Shown one piece after another: positions 34,027 to 42,175 of a stretch of DNA of 42,175 nt (its first letter is position 1; each line of letters starts with the position of its first letter). The translations under genes and the position numbers were made by a program. The notes under the pieces were generated by a model. It searched no databases, was not told the DNA's origin, and saw nothing but the letters and a program-made list of their open reading frames with translations. The stretch is from Bacteroidota bacterium. GTDB taxonomy: Bacteria > Bacteroidota > Bacteroidia > Bacteroidales > B39-G9. The stretch lies in assembly GCA_015222055.1 (NCBI GenBank), contig JADFUR010000065.1, positions 1 to 42,175 of the forward strand. The letters run 5' to 3'.

Positions 34027-35841
34027 TTATTTTTCAAAAAGCTTTTCGTAAATTCTTTTTTGAGAAAAATTCATATTTCTATTAATAAAAATGTTTGGAT
34101 AATATGGAATTTTGGGGACATTGACTAATATCGGCTTAATTGTAGCACTTTGCAAAACTCCCTTTTCAATATATTTTATTTCGAAAGCAATTTCTTGATT
34201 ATAATACCTCCTATATAAAAATGAAAATGAATATGATGATACTTTATAATTATTAATCTCAGTAATTTCTATTTGTTTGTTTTTAACAAATGGTGAAATG
34301 TTTTCCTGAAATTCTATCGTTATAGTTTGTGTCTTGGAATTATAAGCTATTATTTTAATAGGGAAATAGTAACCAAATTCTTTATGAATCATTGTATACG
34401 ATAAGCCCGCCTTAGATAAATAAAATGATAAATCGGGATATTTATCACTGATAATATATTTATTTGCAAAATTATCAATTCCAGGTGCAATGCTATTCAT
34501 TTTAAAAAATAGGGAATCCTTATTAAATTTGTTGTTTTGCTTGTAAATCTGTTTAATAACTGAATACAAACTGTATTTACCTTGTGACAATTCAGCAACT
34601 TCAATATCCATTAAAAAACACAAAACTGCTGCTCTGTCATAAAAAATGTTTAGATTAGACTTATCATAAATATTTTCACTGGCTTCTGCAAGGCTAATTT
34701 TGTAACCCATTTTCACATACTTGCTGTAATTATATATTTTTTCTGCTAATTTTGAAAAAAAATAATCTTTATCAATTATTCCAGCATCTAATAATATTTT
34801 TAAAGAATAATACTCTACAAAGCCCTCATACAACCAGAGATGCGGAGACATTTTTAAAGTATCATTATAAAAGCAATCATCAAAGTTATCTCTAAAATTT
34901 ATAGGTGTAAAAACATGAAAAAGCTCATGAGCTACCATTTGTTGTAAATCTTGATAATAATTAATACTATCTCTTTTATTAATAAAACTTGGTGTAGAAA
35001 AAAAATGATAAACAGATGAATTCGGATGTTCTAATGCTATTTTTTGATATACTTTTTCATTTAATCCCTCATCATATATAAAAGTTAAATTGTAATTATC
35101 TTTAAAAACAAAGCCAATTTTATTAATTATGGCACTAGTTACGGGTTTTAAAATAGTGGATAATAAACTTGCTTTGACCATAGAATTTGGACTATGCACA
35201 CTTAAAACAAATTTAGTTGAACCAATAAAAAATGTGTCATTTGTACTAATTCTAGAATAAATAATTGGAGAATTAATCATTTGTTTATAATCCCTAAATC
35301 TTATTATATCTATTGAATCATTTTTATGATAAACTTGTTGATTTGATATATTATTAAAATTCGTTCCTTTTTTAATTTCAACTTTATAATTACGATTTTC
35401 ACCAATAAAATCACCAAACAGAATATTATTATTTAATACAATTAAATCTTTATCAACAATAACTCCAGAAGACACCAAATTTATTGATGTTTTGTCTGAA
35501 CAATTTACATTATAAGTTATTGAATTTAAATCGCCAGATCCATAAATAACAAACTTATTACCAATGGTTTTTATATTCAATTTTTCTCCTTTTGAGTTAA
35601 AAGCTGTAAAATCATTAACTTTATTTTTAATAAAATGATAAGTGCCTAATAAAGTTTTAGGAAAATTCAAGAGTGTAGTATCTTTATCAATCCTAAAATT
35701 CCAAATTTTAATATTAACAGTTGATCCCGTTGAAATTTCAATATTTATATCCGTTTCTGTATCAATGGGTATTCCAGAACCTTTACAACTGGTTATAATT
35801 AAAACATTTAGTACTAAAAAAAAAAATTGAATATTTTTCAC
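34027..35841 (-). CDS. M61-like metallopeptidase lipoprotein
   Basis: A 604-residue exported lipoprotein (signal peptide ending ITSC, Cys 19). The zinc site is AHELFHVF (His 305, Glu 306, His 309) with the third ligand Glu 339 in LYEGFVEYY, the order seen in the gluzincin M61 (glycyl aminopeptidase) and M1 families. An N-terminal beta-rich domain precedes it and no clear PDZ domain follows, unlike many M61 proteins. The start is GTG at 35841: it places the signal peptide correctly, and no ATG fits. It is likely a cell-envelope aminopeptidase. The fused oligopeptidase gene lies 49 bp upstream on the same strand, suggesting joint peptide breakdown. Confidence 0.8.
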   Translation of the reverse strand: MKNIQFFFLVLNVLIITSCKGSGIPIDTETDINIEISTGSTVNIKIWNFRIDKDTTLLNFPKTLLGTYHFIKNKVNDFTAFNSKGEKLNIKTIGNKFVIYGSGDLNSITYNVNCSDKTSINLVSSGVIVDKDLIVLNNNILFGDFIGENRNYKVEIKKGTNFNNISNQQVYHKNDSIDIIRFRDYKQMINSPIIYSRISTNDTFFIGSTKFVLSVHSPNSMVKASLLSTILKPVTSAIINKIGFVFKDNYNLTFIYDEGLNEKVYQKIALEHPNSSVYHFFSTPSFINKRDSINYYQDLQQMVAHELFHVFTPINFRDNFDDCFYNDTLKMSPHLWLYEGFVEYYSLKILLDAGIIDKDYFFSKLAEKIYNYSKYVKMGYKISLAEASENIYDKSNLNIFYDRAAVLCFLMDIEVAELSQGKYSLYSVIKQIYKQNNKFNKDSLFFKMNSIAPGIDNFANKYIISDKYPDLSFYLSKAGLSYTMIHKEFGYYFPIKIIAYNSKTQTITIEFQENISPFVKNKQIEITEINNYKVSSYSFSFLYRRYYNQEIAFEIKYIEKGVLQSATIKPILVNVPKIPYYPNIFINRNMNFSQKRIYEKLFEK

Positions 35842-35890
35842 AATTACAGATTTTCACTTGGATAAAATGACAAAATATTTATTTGTTGAC

Positions 35891-38800
35891 TTACTTATTT
35901 ATATAAAAATTGGACAATACGAAATTATAAATAAAAGCTGAATTCCAATTATGAGTTACATCATCAAAACCAAGATTATGAGAAGCATTAAAAATTGGTC
36001 TCATCAAAATTGTACTTTCTCCCGAATAATATTCTCTCAATTTCGCTACAGTTTTTGCACTTTCCCAATATTTCACTTTTGGGTCTTGTAAGCCAAAAAT
36101 AAAAAGCATATTTGGATATGGTTGTTTTTTAATATTATCATAGGGCGAATAAGACTTAATATAATTATAATATTTTTTTTGATATGGATTTCCGAACTCT
36201 CTCCAGTTGCCCGTTGATGAATATGTTGTAGAATCAAGTAAGTCAGATAATAAATCAACTTCAGAAACAATCAAAATAATTGAATTGAAAAATTCTGGTC
36301 TCTTATTTGCCACAACACCCATTATTAAACCTCCTGCACTTGAACCATAAGCTGATAAATATTGAGGGACAGTGTATTTTTCTGATATTAAATATTCGGC
36401 ACATGTAATAAAATCATTAAATGAATTTTTTTTCTTTTCTTTTATGGCATTTTTATGCCACATATTACCCAATTCATTGCCTCCTCTAACATGTGCAACT
36501 GCATACACCACTCCTCGGTCAAGCAAACTGAATAAATCCGAATTAAAAGACGGTTCCTCTCCCATACCATAGCATCCATAAGCATATAATAACATTGGTG
36601 TTTTTGCATTCTTTTTTAAACATCTTTTTTTATAAAATAATGTAATTGGAATTTTTACACTATCAACTGATGTAGTCCATATTCGTTTAACTTCATATCG
36701 TTCAGGTTTATAATTATTTATCGTTAATTGCTTAATCTTTTTTAATTCTTTAGTGTCTAAATTAAATTCATATTCTATGTTTGGAGTTACGTAAGAAGAA
36801 TAAGTCAATTTAAGGATATTTGAGTTATAATCTTGAGAATAAGAAAAATGAACAGAATAAATTTCTTCCTTATCAAATGGTATGTAGTATTGTATATTTT
36901 TTTCTTTTAAAGAAATTACCTTAATTCTATTTTGCATATTTTGTTTCTCTACAATAACATAATAATTTTTAAAAAAATGATTTTCACATATTAGAATTTT
37001 GTTGTCATGTGGCACAAAAGTTTTCCAGTTTTTCTTTGAAGGTTTATCTATATTTGTGTACATAATTTTTCCATTGGTAGCCCCCTCATTAGTATATATA
37101 TAAAATAATTTATTTTTATGCTGAATATTATAACGAACGTTATTCTTAATTGGAGATAATAGTCTAAAACCATTATCGGATAAATCAGACAGTCTATAAT
37201 AATATCCATTTGCATTTTCTTTTGATTTATATATATAAATATACTTTTTTGAGTTAGATTTCATTAATTCGAAAACAGTGTTTGAGTCTTTAGTTGTTAA
37301 TATTATTTTTTTCTGTTTATTATAATTATTATTAACTTTATATTCAAATACTGTATGATGATTTAAACTGTCGGTGCAATAATAAAAAATATTGTTTATG
37401 CTTGACCACACAATTGAACTAACATCAAATAATGTATCAACTATATTACAATCGTTTATATCATATAAAAAAGCATCGGAATTTATTTTACCCGGAATAA
37501 ATTTAGAATAAACCAAAAATTTATTATCAGGACTTACAACAAAATCTTCTATATAGAAAAATGATGCAGATATTTGCATTTTGTTAAAATCAATTAATAA
37601 TTGCTTTTTTAGTGTTTCGTTATTTTTTCTGTATAACAATGGATATTTTTTGTCTTTTCTTTTTTCTGTATAATAAATATATTTTTTTTGCGTAGCTAAG
37701 GTGTCAACATCTTGCGTTTCGCTAGTATCTTCACTATTAAAATTTCTGTCAGATATTTCGTTAAACAATTTACTTTGCAAATTGAAATGTTTCTGTAAAT
37801 AATTGTTTGAGTAATTATACTCATTTTCAATATATTTCATTACATCAGGATTTGTTAAATTGTGTAACCATTTGTAATGATCTACCCTAATTTCGTTATG
37901 AATAGTATCGACATAATACTGTTTTTTTGCAACAGGTGGTTTTAGACTATCATTAACTTTGAACCGCTCCGAAAATTGAAGCTCAAGCGGTTTTCGTTTT
38001 TCCAACTCTTTTCGTATGCTATCTTCTAAATGAGTGGGCTGTATTTTGTTGTATGCATCCCAGAACGCTTTATTATAATTTTGATGAAAACTATTAGTAG
38101 AACTTATTAAATTACAATCCAGAATGCTGTCTCTGCTTTCTTTGCTAAATTTTCGGACTCTATTATTTGTTATTATATCATTAACAAGCAAATCTTCGTA
38201 AGTAGTAAATTTTAATGCAGGTCTAATTTTTTTAAAAACATAGTATTTTGAAAAATCTAAATTATATTCCATCATTCTATATATCTTACTAAGATACCAT
38301 CTTTCTCCAACTTCCGTATAATTTATTATTACATGATAGTCTGATAAAATTAGAGTATCAATACCTTTCGACTGGTTACTATAGTAAACTCCAGGCGATC
38401 CAAAAAAAATATCCAATTTAATTTTAGGATGTTGCTTGATTAATGAATAATCACAACCGACTATAGCAAAAGATCTTTTTTCAATATAAATTTCTCCTTT
38501 AAAATATGTTTTTACAGAACCTTTTCTAGGCTCAAATTTAATAACATATACTTTACTATTATTATAATTTGTTATACCTGCAAGTGTATAATGATATTTA
38601 TCAAAATTATTTCTATGCAAGAACATGCTTTTAAATCTATATTTTGCTTTATCTGTTGCAGTAATTGGCAGTATCCCTCCTCCTATCATTGGGAATATAT
38701 GCGTTGTGTAATAATTTTTAGATGAACGGATAGCATCTACTTTTACTAAATCTTTTGATGAAGGAGGATAATCCCATTTACCGGGACATAGATTAATTGG

Positions 38801-39394
38801 CATACCAAAATTATCGGGTAAGCTAGTAGCTCTAATTTTATTATAGAATAAATTCTTAAAACTTGATTTTTTTTCATTAAAATGCTTTTTATATCTACCA
38901 TAATAGATAGTACAAGCAACATCTGTATAATTAATATATTTATCATCCTCTTTAATCATTTCTCGATAATAGGCTTTTAAATATACATCTTGCTTTGAAA
39001 AATTATTTGTAATATTATTAATAGCTTTCTTAATAATTTTAAGCGGGTCAATATATTTTATATTTATTTCTTTTATTTTATAATTTTTTGTGCTTAAAGC
39101 AATATTTATTTTGCCTTTGCAGGTTTTTTTGTTTATTGAAAATTCATAATTTTCATACCCGATACAAGAAATAACTAACTTGTCATTTTTATACTTCATT
39201 GGCAATTGAAATGTAAAAGCTCCATTAACATTTGAACTTACACCAATTGCTTTTTGTGAAATCTGAATATTTGCAAAAGGAACAGGTTCGGATGTAGTAG
39301 CATCAATTATTTTCCCGTGTATTGTAATGTTTTTTTGAGCATTTGAAAAAAAGACACAAAAGAGGCAAAATATTGTGTAGATTAATTTTTTCAT
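35891..39394 (-). CDS. Fusion: CarboxypepD_reg-like module plus prolyl oligopeptidase (S9A, oligopeptidase B-like)
   Basis: A 1167-residue exported protein. A signal peptide (about 1-19, cut after SNA) is followed by a carboxypeptidase-regulatory-like domain (about 24-102; ITIHGKIIDATTSEPVPFAN, NGAFTFQLP) and a DUF5686-like region (about 103-460). From about 486 begins a complete S9A peptidase: PPVAKK, RVDHYKWLHNLTNPDVMKYI, a beta-propeller, then an alpha/beta hydrolase with VRGGNELGNMWH, nucleophile Ser 1019 in GSSAGG, Asp 1104 in GLQDPKV and His 1139 in NASHN. The final motif departs from the GHGG of oligopeptidase B. The two halves normally belong to separate proteins. No stop or frame break separates them, so the fusion appears real. 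Likely periplasmic or surface peptide hydrolysis. Confidence 0.88.
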   Translation of the reverse strand: MKKLIYTIFCLFCVFFSNAQKNITIHGKIIDATTSEPVPFANIQISQKAIGVSSNVNGAFTFQLPMKYKNDKLVISCIGYENYEFSINKKTCKGKINIALSTKNYKIKEINIKYIDPLKIIKKAINNITNNFSKQDVYLKAYYREMIKEDDKYINYTDVACTIYYGRYKKHFNEKKSSFKNLFYNKIRATSLPDNFGMPINLCPGKWDYPPSSKDLVKVDAIRSSKNYYTTHIFPMIGGGILPITATDKAKYRFKSMFLHRNNFDKYHYTLAGITNYNNSKVYVIKFEPRKGSVKTYFKGEIYIEKRSFAIVGCDYSLIKQHPKIKLDIFFGSPGVYYSNQSKGIDTLILSDYHVIINYTEVGERWYLSKIYRMMEYNLDFSKYYVFKKIRPALKFTTYEDLLVNDIITNNRVRKFSKESRDSILDCNLISSTNSFHQNYNKAFWDAYNKIQPTHLEDSIRKELEKRKPLELQFSERFKVNDSLKPPVAKKQYYVDTIHNEIRVDHYKWLHNLTNPDVMKYIENEYNYSNNYLQKHFNLQSKLFNEISDRNFNSEDTSETQDVDTLATQKKYIYYTEKRKDKKYPLLYRKNNETLKKQLLIDFNKMQISASFFYIEDFVVSPDNKFLVYSKFIPGKINSDAFLYDINDCNIVDTLFDVSSIVWSSINNIFYYCTDSLNHHTVFEYKVNNNYNKQKKIILTTKDSNTVFELMKSNSKKYIYIYKSKENANGYYYRLSDLSDNGFRLLSPIKNNVRYNIQHKNKLFYIYTNEGATNGKIMYTNIDKPSKKNWKTFVPHDNKILICENHFFKNYYVIVEKQNMQNRIKVISLKEKNIQYYIPFDKEEIYSVHFSYSQDYNSNILKLTYSSYVTPNIEYEFNLDTKELKKIKQLTINNYKPERYEVKRIWTTSVDSVKIPITLFYKKRCLKKNAKTPMLLYAYGCYGMGEEPSFNSDLFSLLDRGVVYAVAHVRGGNELGNMWHKNAIKEKKKNSFNDFITCAEYLISEKYTVPQYLSAYGSSAGGLIMGVVANKRPEFFNSIILIVSEVDLLSDLLDSTTYSSTGNWREFGNPYQKKYYNYIKSYSPYDNIKKQPYPNMLFIFGLQDPKVKYWESAKTVAKLREYYSGESTILMRPIFNASHNLGFDDVTHNWNSAFIYNFVLSNFYINK

Positions 39395-39735
39395 TTATCA
39401 GAAATATTTAAACATATAAAAATAATACCGTCAATCAAATAAGTAAAATGTTTGACTAAAAATGATAGAAATGTTTTTTTGTTGCTGAGCATAACTTTAA
39501 TAAAATTTTTATTACAAAAAATATTAAAGCAAATTTAACAGAAAAAAAATGATAAAGTCAATTTTTTGGGGGTGTTTTAGAGTATGTTAAAAAACAATAT
39601 TTTTTGTATTTGCTATAATTTTGGTATTGCTTTGGGCTTTGTTCCCGTAACGTTTACAAAATATAATTTTGCGGAATACTCCATTAATTTTTTAATATAA
39701 AAAGGTAATTCTTTTGAAAAAACTCAGCACTCACT
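39395..39735. other. 341-bp intergenic region with a diverged 170-bp duplicate
   Basis: About 39428-39597 resembles 40883-41051 (shared pieces include GAGCATAA/TTAGCATAA, AAATTTTTATTACAAAA, AAATTTAACA and AAAGTCAATTTT). From 39724 to 39613 the minus strand has a 36-codon open stretch ending in a stop after GTKPKAIPKL; it has no start codon and I do not call it. Confidence 0.45.
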
Positions 39736-40671
39736 TTACAAATTTTCATTAAAAAATCTGACAATTTTTTTCTTAAATTCCTCATAAGCAACAATTTCCG
39801 GAGCTTCTTCTCCTCCATGAGATGCATTTTTAACAATCCATAACTCTCGCACATTACTTTTTACAGTATTTAAAATTTTTATTGACATTAAAGGCGGAGT
39901 TCTTTTATCATTTTCACCAACAATTAAAAAAATTGGAGTATGATAATTTTCAGCTAAAATTATTGGAGCGTATTTTTTATCAAAATCTTTTGGAACAAAA
40001 TAAGTGTCGTTTGGTTTAATTTTTTTTAAATTTGGAATAACTTCCTTATCCGATGTAAACAGAGCCCTCCCTGCATAAGCTTTTATTTCAGGACGCAATG
40101 CAGAAATTATAAACGATAATTGAGCACCTGTAGAAAAACCAAATACTCCTATTTTAGTTGTATCAACTCCGGCTTGTATTTTTACAGCATTAATAGCTGA
40201 CTGATAATCAGTAATAAATTCTTCATACACCATATAATTTGTATCAACCGGAAAATACTGACTTTTGCCAAAACCTCTCCAATCAAAAGTTAATACATTA
40301 AATCCTTTAGTAATAAAAACATAAGCTAAACTCATTAATTGATACATATTGGCAGCATCTCCATTACTAATAATAATCGTTGGTTTTTTAACAGTGTCTG
40401 CTTTATATTCTCTTTTTAAATTTTCTTTAAAAATTTTATTCTTTTTATCATAATTTTTTTTAAAATAAACATTAATTGAATCTTTAGACAAAGCTTCTTG
40501 AGCTGGGTAGAACCATGCATTTAACCGAAAATTATCTTTTGTATAAATACTGAATTCTTTATACATAACTCCCAACAGACTTGGAGTATAAACATATACA
40601 GAATCAGGCTTTAAAGCATAAGTATTAATAGAACATAAAATAGCTACACATATAATTATTATTTTTTTCAT
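39736..40671 (-). CDS. Exported alpha/beta hydrolase
   Basis: A 311-residue protein with a Sec signal peptide (about 1-19, ending NTYA). The hydrolase core shows the oxyanion-loop region IIISNGDAANMYQL, LTFDWRGFGKS, the nucleophile elbow GFSTG (Ser 180), the acid Asp 255 in GENDKRTP and His 285 in NASHGGEE, so the triad is complete. An insert of lysine-rich sequence (about 60-95) lies before the core. The family includes peptidases, esterases and lipases; substrate unknown. It is in the same direction as the two upstream-lying peptidase genes but separated by 341 bp. Confidence 0.87.
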   Translation of the reverse strand: MKKIIIICVAILCSINTYALKPDSVYVYTPSLLGVMYKEFSIYTKDNFRLNAWFYPAQEALSKDSINVYFKKNYDKKNKIFKENLKREYKADTVKKPTIIISNGDAANMYQLMSLAYVFITKGFNVLTFDWRGFGKSQYFPVDTNYMVYEEFITDYQSAINAVKIQAGVDTTKIGVFGFSTGAQLSFIISALRPEIKAYAGRALFTSDKEVIPNLKKIKPNDTYFVPKDFDKKYAPIILAENYHTPIFLIVGENDKRTPPLMSIKILNTVKSNVRELWIVKNASHGGEEAPEIVAYEEFKKKIVRFFNENL

Positions 40672-40779
40672 TTTTTTTGTTGTTAACTAATAAATAATCT
40701 TCTACAAATTATTTGTATGATGATTGTCTGCTACTAAATAAATAATATCATCAATGAGACTACTCAAAAAAGTGTTTTT

Positions 40780-40859
40780 CGTCATTGCGAACGATAGTGA
40801 AGCAACCCCTATACACTGACCATCAACAGATTGCTTCGGGCTTCGCTCTCGCAATGACG
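40780..40859. repeat. CGTCATTGCGA ... CGCAATGACG hairpin repeat
   Basis: CGTCATTGCGAACGATAGTG (40780-40799) opens a long inverted repeat; GAAGCAA (40799-40805) pairs with TTGCTTC (40831-40837) and the right arm ends TCGCAATGACG at 40859. This ATTGCGA/TCGCAATGAC type is widespread among bacteria and is likely a mobile or amplified intergenic element. Confidence 0.8.
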
Positions 40860-41272
40860 GCTATGAAGACTTTTCGAAATGCACTCATCAATTGAATAAG
40901 CAATATGTTTACCGTAAGATGACAAAAATATTTTTTTCTTGATTAGCATAATTTTAGTAAAATTTTTATTACAAAATTATTAAATCAAATTTAACAACAA
41001 AAAAATGAGAAAGTCAATTTTATTTTGCTGCTTACGGTATGTTTAAAAACAACTCATGAGCTTTGTTTAAATTAGTTTCTTAAATATCTAATATCGTCAA
41101 TAAAGAATGATATTTAGAAAACTCAAACTGTCTTAAAATCAATTTGCTACAAAAATATTTTGCTTGATATTAATGCAAAAAAAACTTCGTAATTCCGCAG
41201 GGAAATAAATTTTATGCATAAATAAAAAGACTGCTCCCTGCGGTTATCTTGTTTATTATCAATACCCCCGAT

Positions 41273-41690
41273 TAAAATCGGGGGCTATTCATATTTTTTC
41301 CCTTCGGGAAAACATCCATTTACAAACAAAAGGACAATTCTATTTTTGCTTAGCAAAGCAATTGGATTTTAATTTATATAAATTTCATCTGCGATTATCT
41401 GCATAATCTGTGTCATCTGAGTTCTATAACTATATAAAAAGTCTATCGGCATTATACCAAATTTAACAGTTTCTTCTATATTTCATATATTATCGATACT
41501 TAGTATAAAATCGGGGGTTATTCATATTTTTTCCCTTCGGGAAATTATCTATTTAAAAAAAATTACAATTTTATTTTTAATTAACAACCTTCTTGAATTG
41601 TTATTAAAACATATTGCTTTAAATAAATTTTATCTGTGCTTAATTGCACAATCTGCGTTCTATCTTTTATATTTTATTCACATAAAAATT
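41273..41690. repeat. Diverged tandem duplication with TTCCCTTCGGGAA hairpin
   Basis: Two blocks (about 41273-41443 and 41505-41690) share AAAATCGGGGG, TATTCATATTTTTTCCCTTC, GGGAA, ACAATT(C/T)TATTTTT and a final ATCTG(C/T)G / ATAATCTG(C/T)GT segment. Each copy has the TTCCCTTCGGGAA hairpin. The TCTGCG text is also a known intergenic repeat type. Confidence 0.65.
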
Positions 41691-41764
41691 ATTTTTGAAA
41701 TTTGTTTAAATTAGGTTCTTAGTCAATTAATGAAATTTAAACTTTTAACTACAAACTTTCTTTG

Positions 41765-41772
41765 TACATTTG
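41765..41772 (+). promoter_or_regulatory. Candidate -7 element (TACATTTG) of the ChaN-like gene
   Basis: TACATTTG matches TAnnTTTG, 29 bp before the ATG at 41802; no TTTG at a proper -33 distance is seen. Confidence 0.4.
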
Positions 41773-41801
41773 ATTACTAAAAATCAAAAATCATTTTTGC
41801 C

Positions 41802-42175
41802 ATGAAAACAAAATCCTTAATTATCTTATTAAGTCTTTTTAGTTTTATATTATTATCCTTCAAGAATGACAAACCTGCATATCAGCTGTTTGACAAACAA
41901 GGCAATCAAATTATTTATTCGGAAATGATAACTAAAATAAAAGATGCCGACATCGTTTTTTTTGGTGAACTGCACGACAACCCTATTTCACATTGGATGG
42001 AAAAGCAAGTTACCATAGACTTATATCAACAACGAAAAAATGATTTATTGTTAGGTGCAGAGATGTTTGAATCAGACAATCAACTAATTATAGATGAATA
42101 TCTTAGCGGATATAGTAATACTAAAACATTTGAAGCTGAAGCAAGATTATGGTCAAATTACAAAACCGATTATAA
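41802..42175 (+). CDS. ChaN/Tiki-like (DUF399) protein, partial at the window edge
   Basis: The first 124 codons of a gene cut by the window end. It starts MKTKSLIILLSLFSFILLSF, a signal peptide or membrane anchor, then DADIVFFGELHDNPISHWME, the opening block of the ChaN/EreA-related family (haem-binding ChaN lipoproteins and Tiki-like metallopeptidases) with its conserved FGExHDN motif, followed by LLLGAEMFESDNQ. ChaN-like proteins are linked to iron or haem uptake. No lipobox Cys is visible near the start, so it may be periplasmic or anchored. Its downstream neighbours are outside the window. Confidence 0.82.
   Translation, partial: MKTKSLIILLSLFSFILLSFKNDKPAYQLFDKQGNQIIYSEMITKIKDADIVFFGELHDNPISHWMEKQVTIDLYQQRKNDLLLGAEMFESDNQLIIDEYLSGYSNTKTFEAEARLWSNYKTDY

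Larger units (their letters stand above)
40672..41801. other. 1.13-kb intergenic region of repeats and hairpins
   Basis: No gene is seen. It holds a GTCATTGCGA hairpin (40780-40859), a diverged duplicate of 39428-39597 (40883-41051), CCGCAGGGA with TCCCTGCGG (41195-41203, 41235-41243), a CCCCCGAT/ATCGGGGG hairpin (41265-41284) and a duplicated block (about 41273-41443 and 41505-41690) with TTCCCTTCGGGAA. Text such as TTTGTTTAAATTAG occurs at 41064 and 41701. Confidence 0.65.

Noticed and set aside
39613-39726. 36-codon open stretch ending GTKPKAIPKL on the minus strand
   Set aside because: No start codon, no known similarity, and this length is expected by chance.

Overview
The window is AT-rich chromosomal DNA, most likely from an uncultured or marine/anaerobic member of the Bacteroidota (Bacteroidales/Marinilabiliales/Cytophagales-like). 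The evidence is two large exported proteins with C-terminal T9SS-type sorting domains, many lipoproteins with short Bacteroidota-style signal peptides, a CarboxypepD_reg-like domain, a membrane-bound LytTR regulator, a GldI-like FKBP lipoprotein beside a DHH phosphoesterase and ndk, recF next to a DUF721 gene, and several TAnnTTTG-type -7 promoter elements. I saw no rRNA, tRNA, CRISPR array or intact transposase.

Layout. 0.3-4.2 kb (minus): a TMTC-like GT-C/TPR membrane protein behind two paralogous FKBP-type lipoproteins. 4.4-4.9 kb (minus): an RRM RNA-binding protein and a cold-shock protein, with a clean terminator. 5.0-7.1 kb: a GldI-like FKBP lipoprotein overlapping a DHH/DHHA1 phosphoesterase, divergent from ndk. 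7.1-7.4 kb: a decayed DinD/BRO-N gene. 7.5-9.1 kb (minus): DUF721 and recF. 9.4-10.6 kb (plus): a TPR membrane protein and ribH, separated by a strong terminator-like hairpin. 10.7-13.8 kb (plus): LytTR regulator, DUF2141 protein, CPBP/CAAX-type membrane protein with a duplicated 3' end, and a NapH-like ferredoxin membrane protein. 14.0-17.3 kb (minus): a MacA/MacB-like export operon with separate ATPase and permease and no TolC here. 17.8-18.8 kb (minus): a SiaB-SiaC partner-switch pair. 19.0-24.7 kb (plus): a NifX/NifB-like small protein ending in a perfect 62-bp palindrome, a lipoprotein, and a 1384-residue multidomain secreted protein. 25.7-28.3 kb (plus): a UROC1-like long-form urocanate hydratase and a small lipoprotein. 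28.8-33.8 kb: a 1200-residue T9SS-sorted protein divergent from folC. 34.0-40.7 kb (minus): an M61-like metallopeptidase lipoprotein, a fusion of a CarboxypepD_reg/outer-membrane-type module with a prolyl-oligopeptidase, and an exported alpha/beta hydrolase. 41.8 kb to the end: the first part of a ChaN-like protein, cut by the window edge.

The coding content is a mixture of housekeeping genes (recF, ndk, ribH, folC, hutU, csp) and envelope or exported functions. I found no convincing wholly new multi-gene system. The most unusual items are the CarboxypepD_reg-prolyl-oligopeptidase fusion, the isolated SiaB-SiaC pair, the terminator immediately in front of ribH, the loopless 62-bp palindrome, the DinD-like pseudogene, and a dense set of intergenic palindromic and duplicated repeats, one of which is nested inside another.
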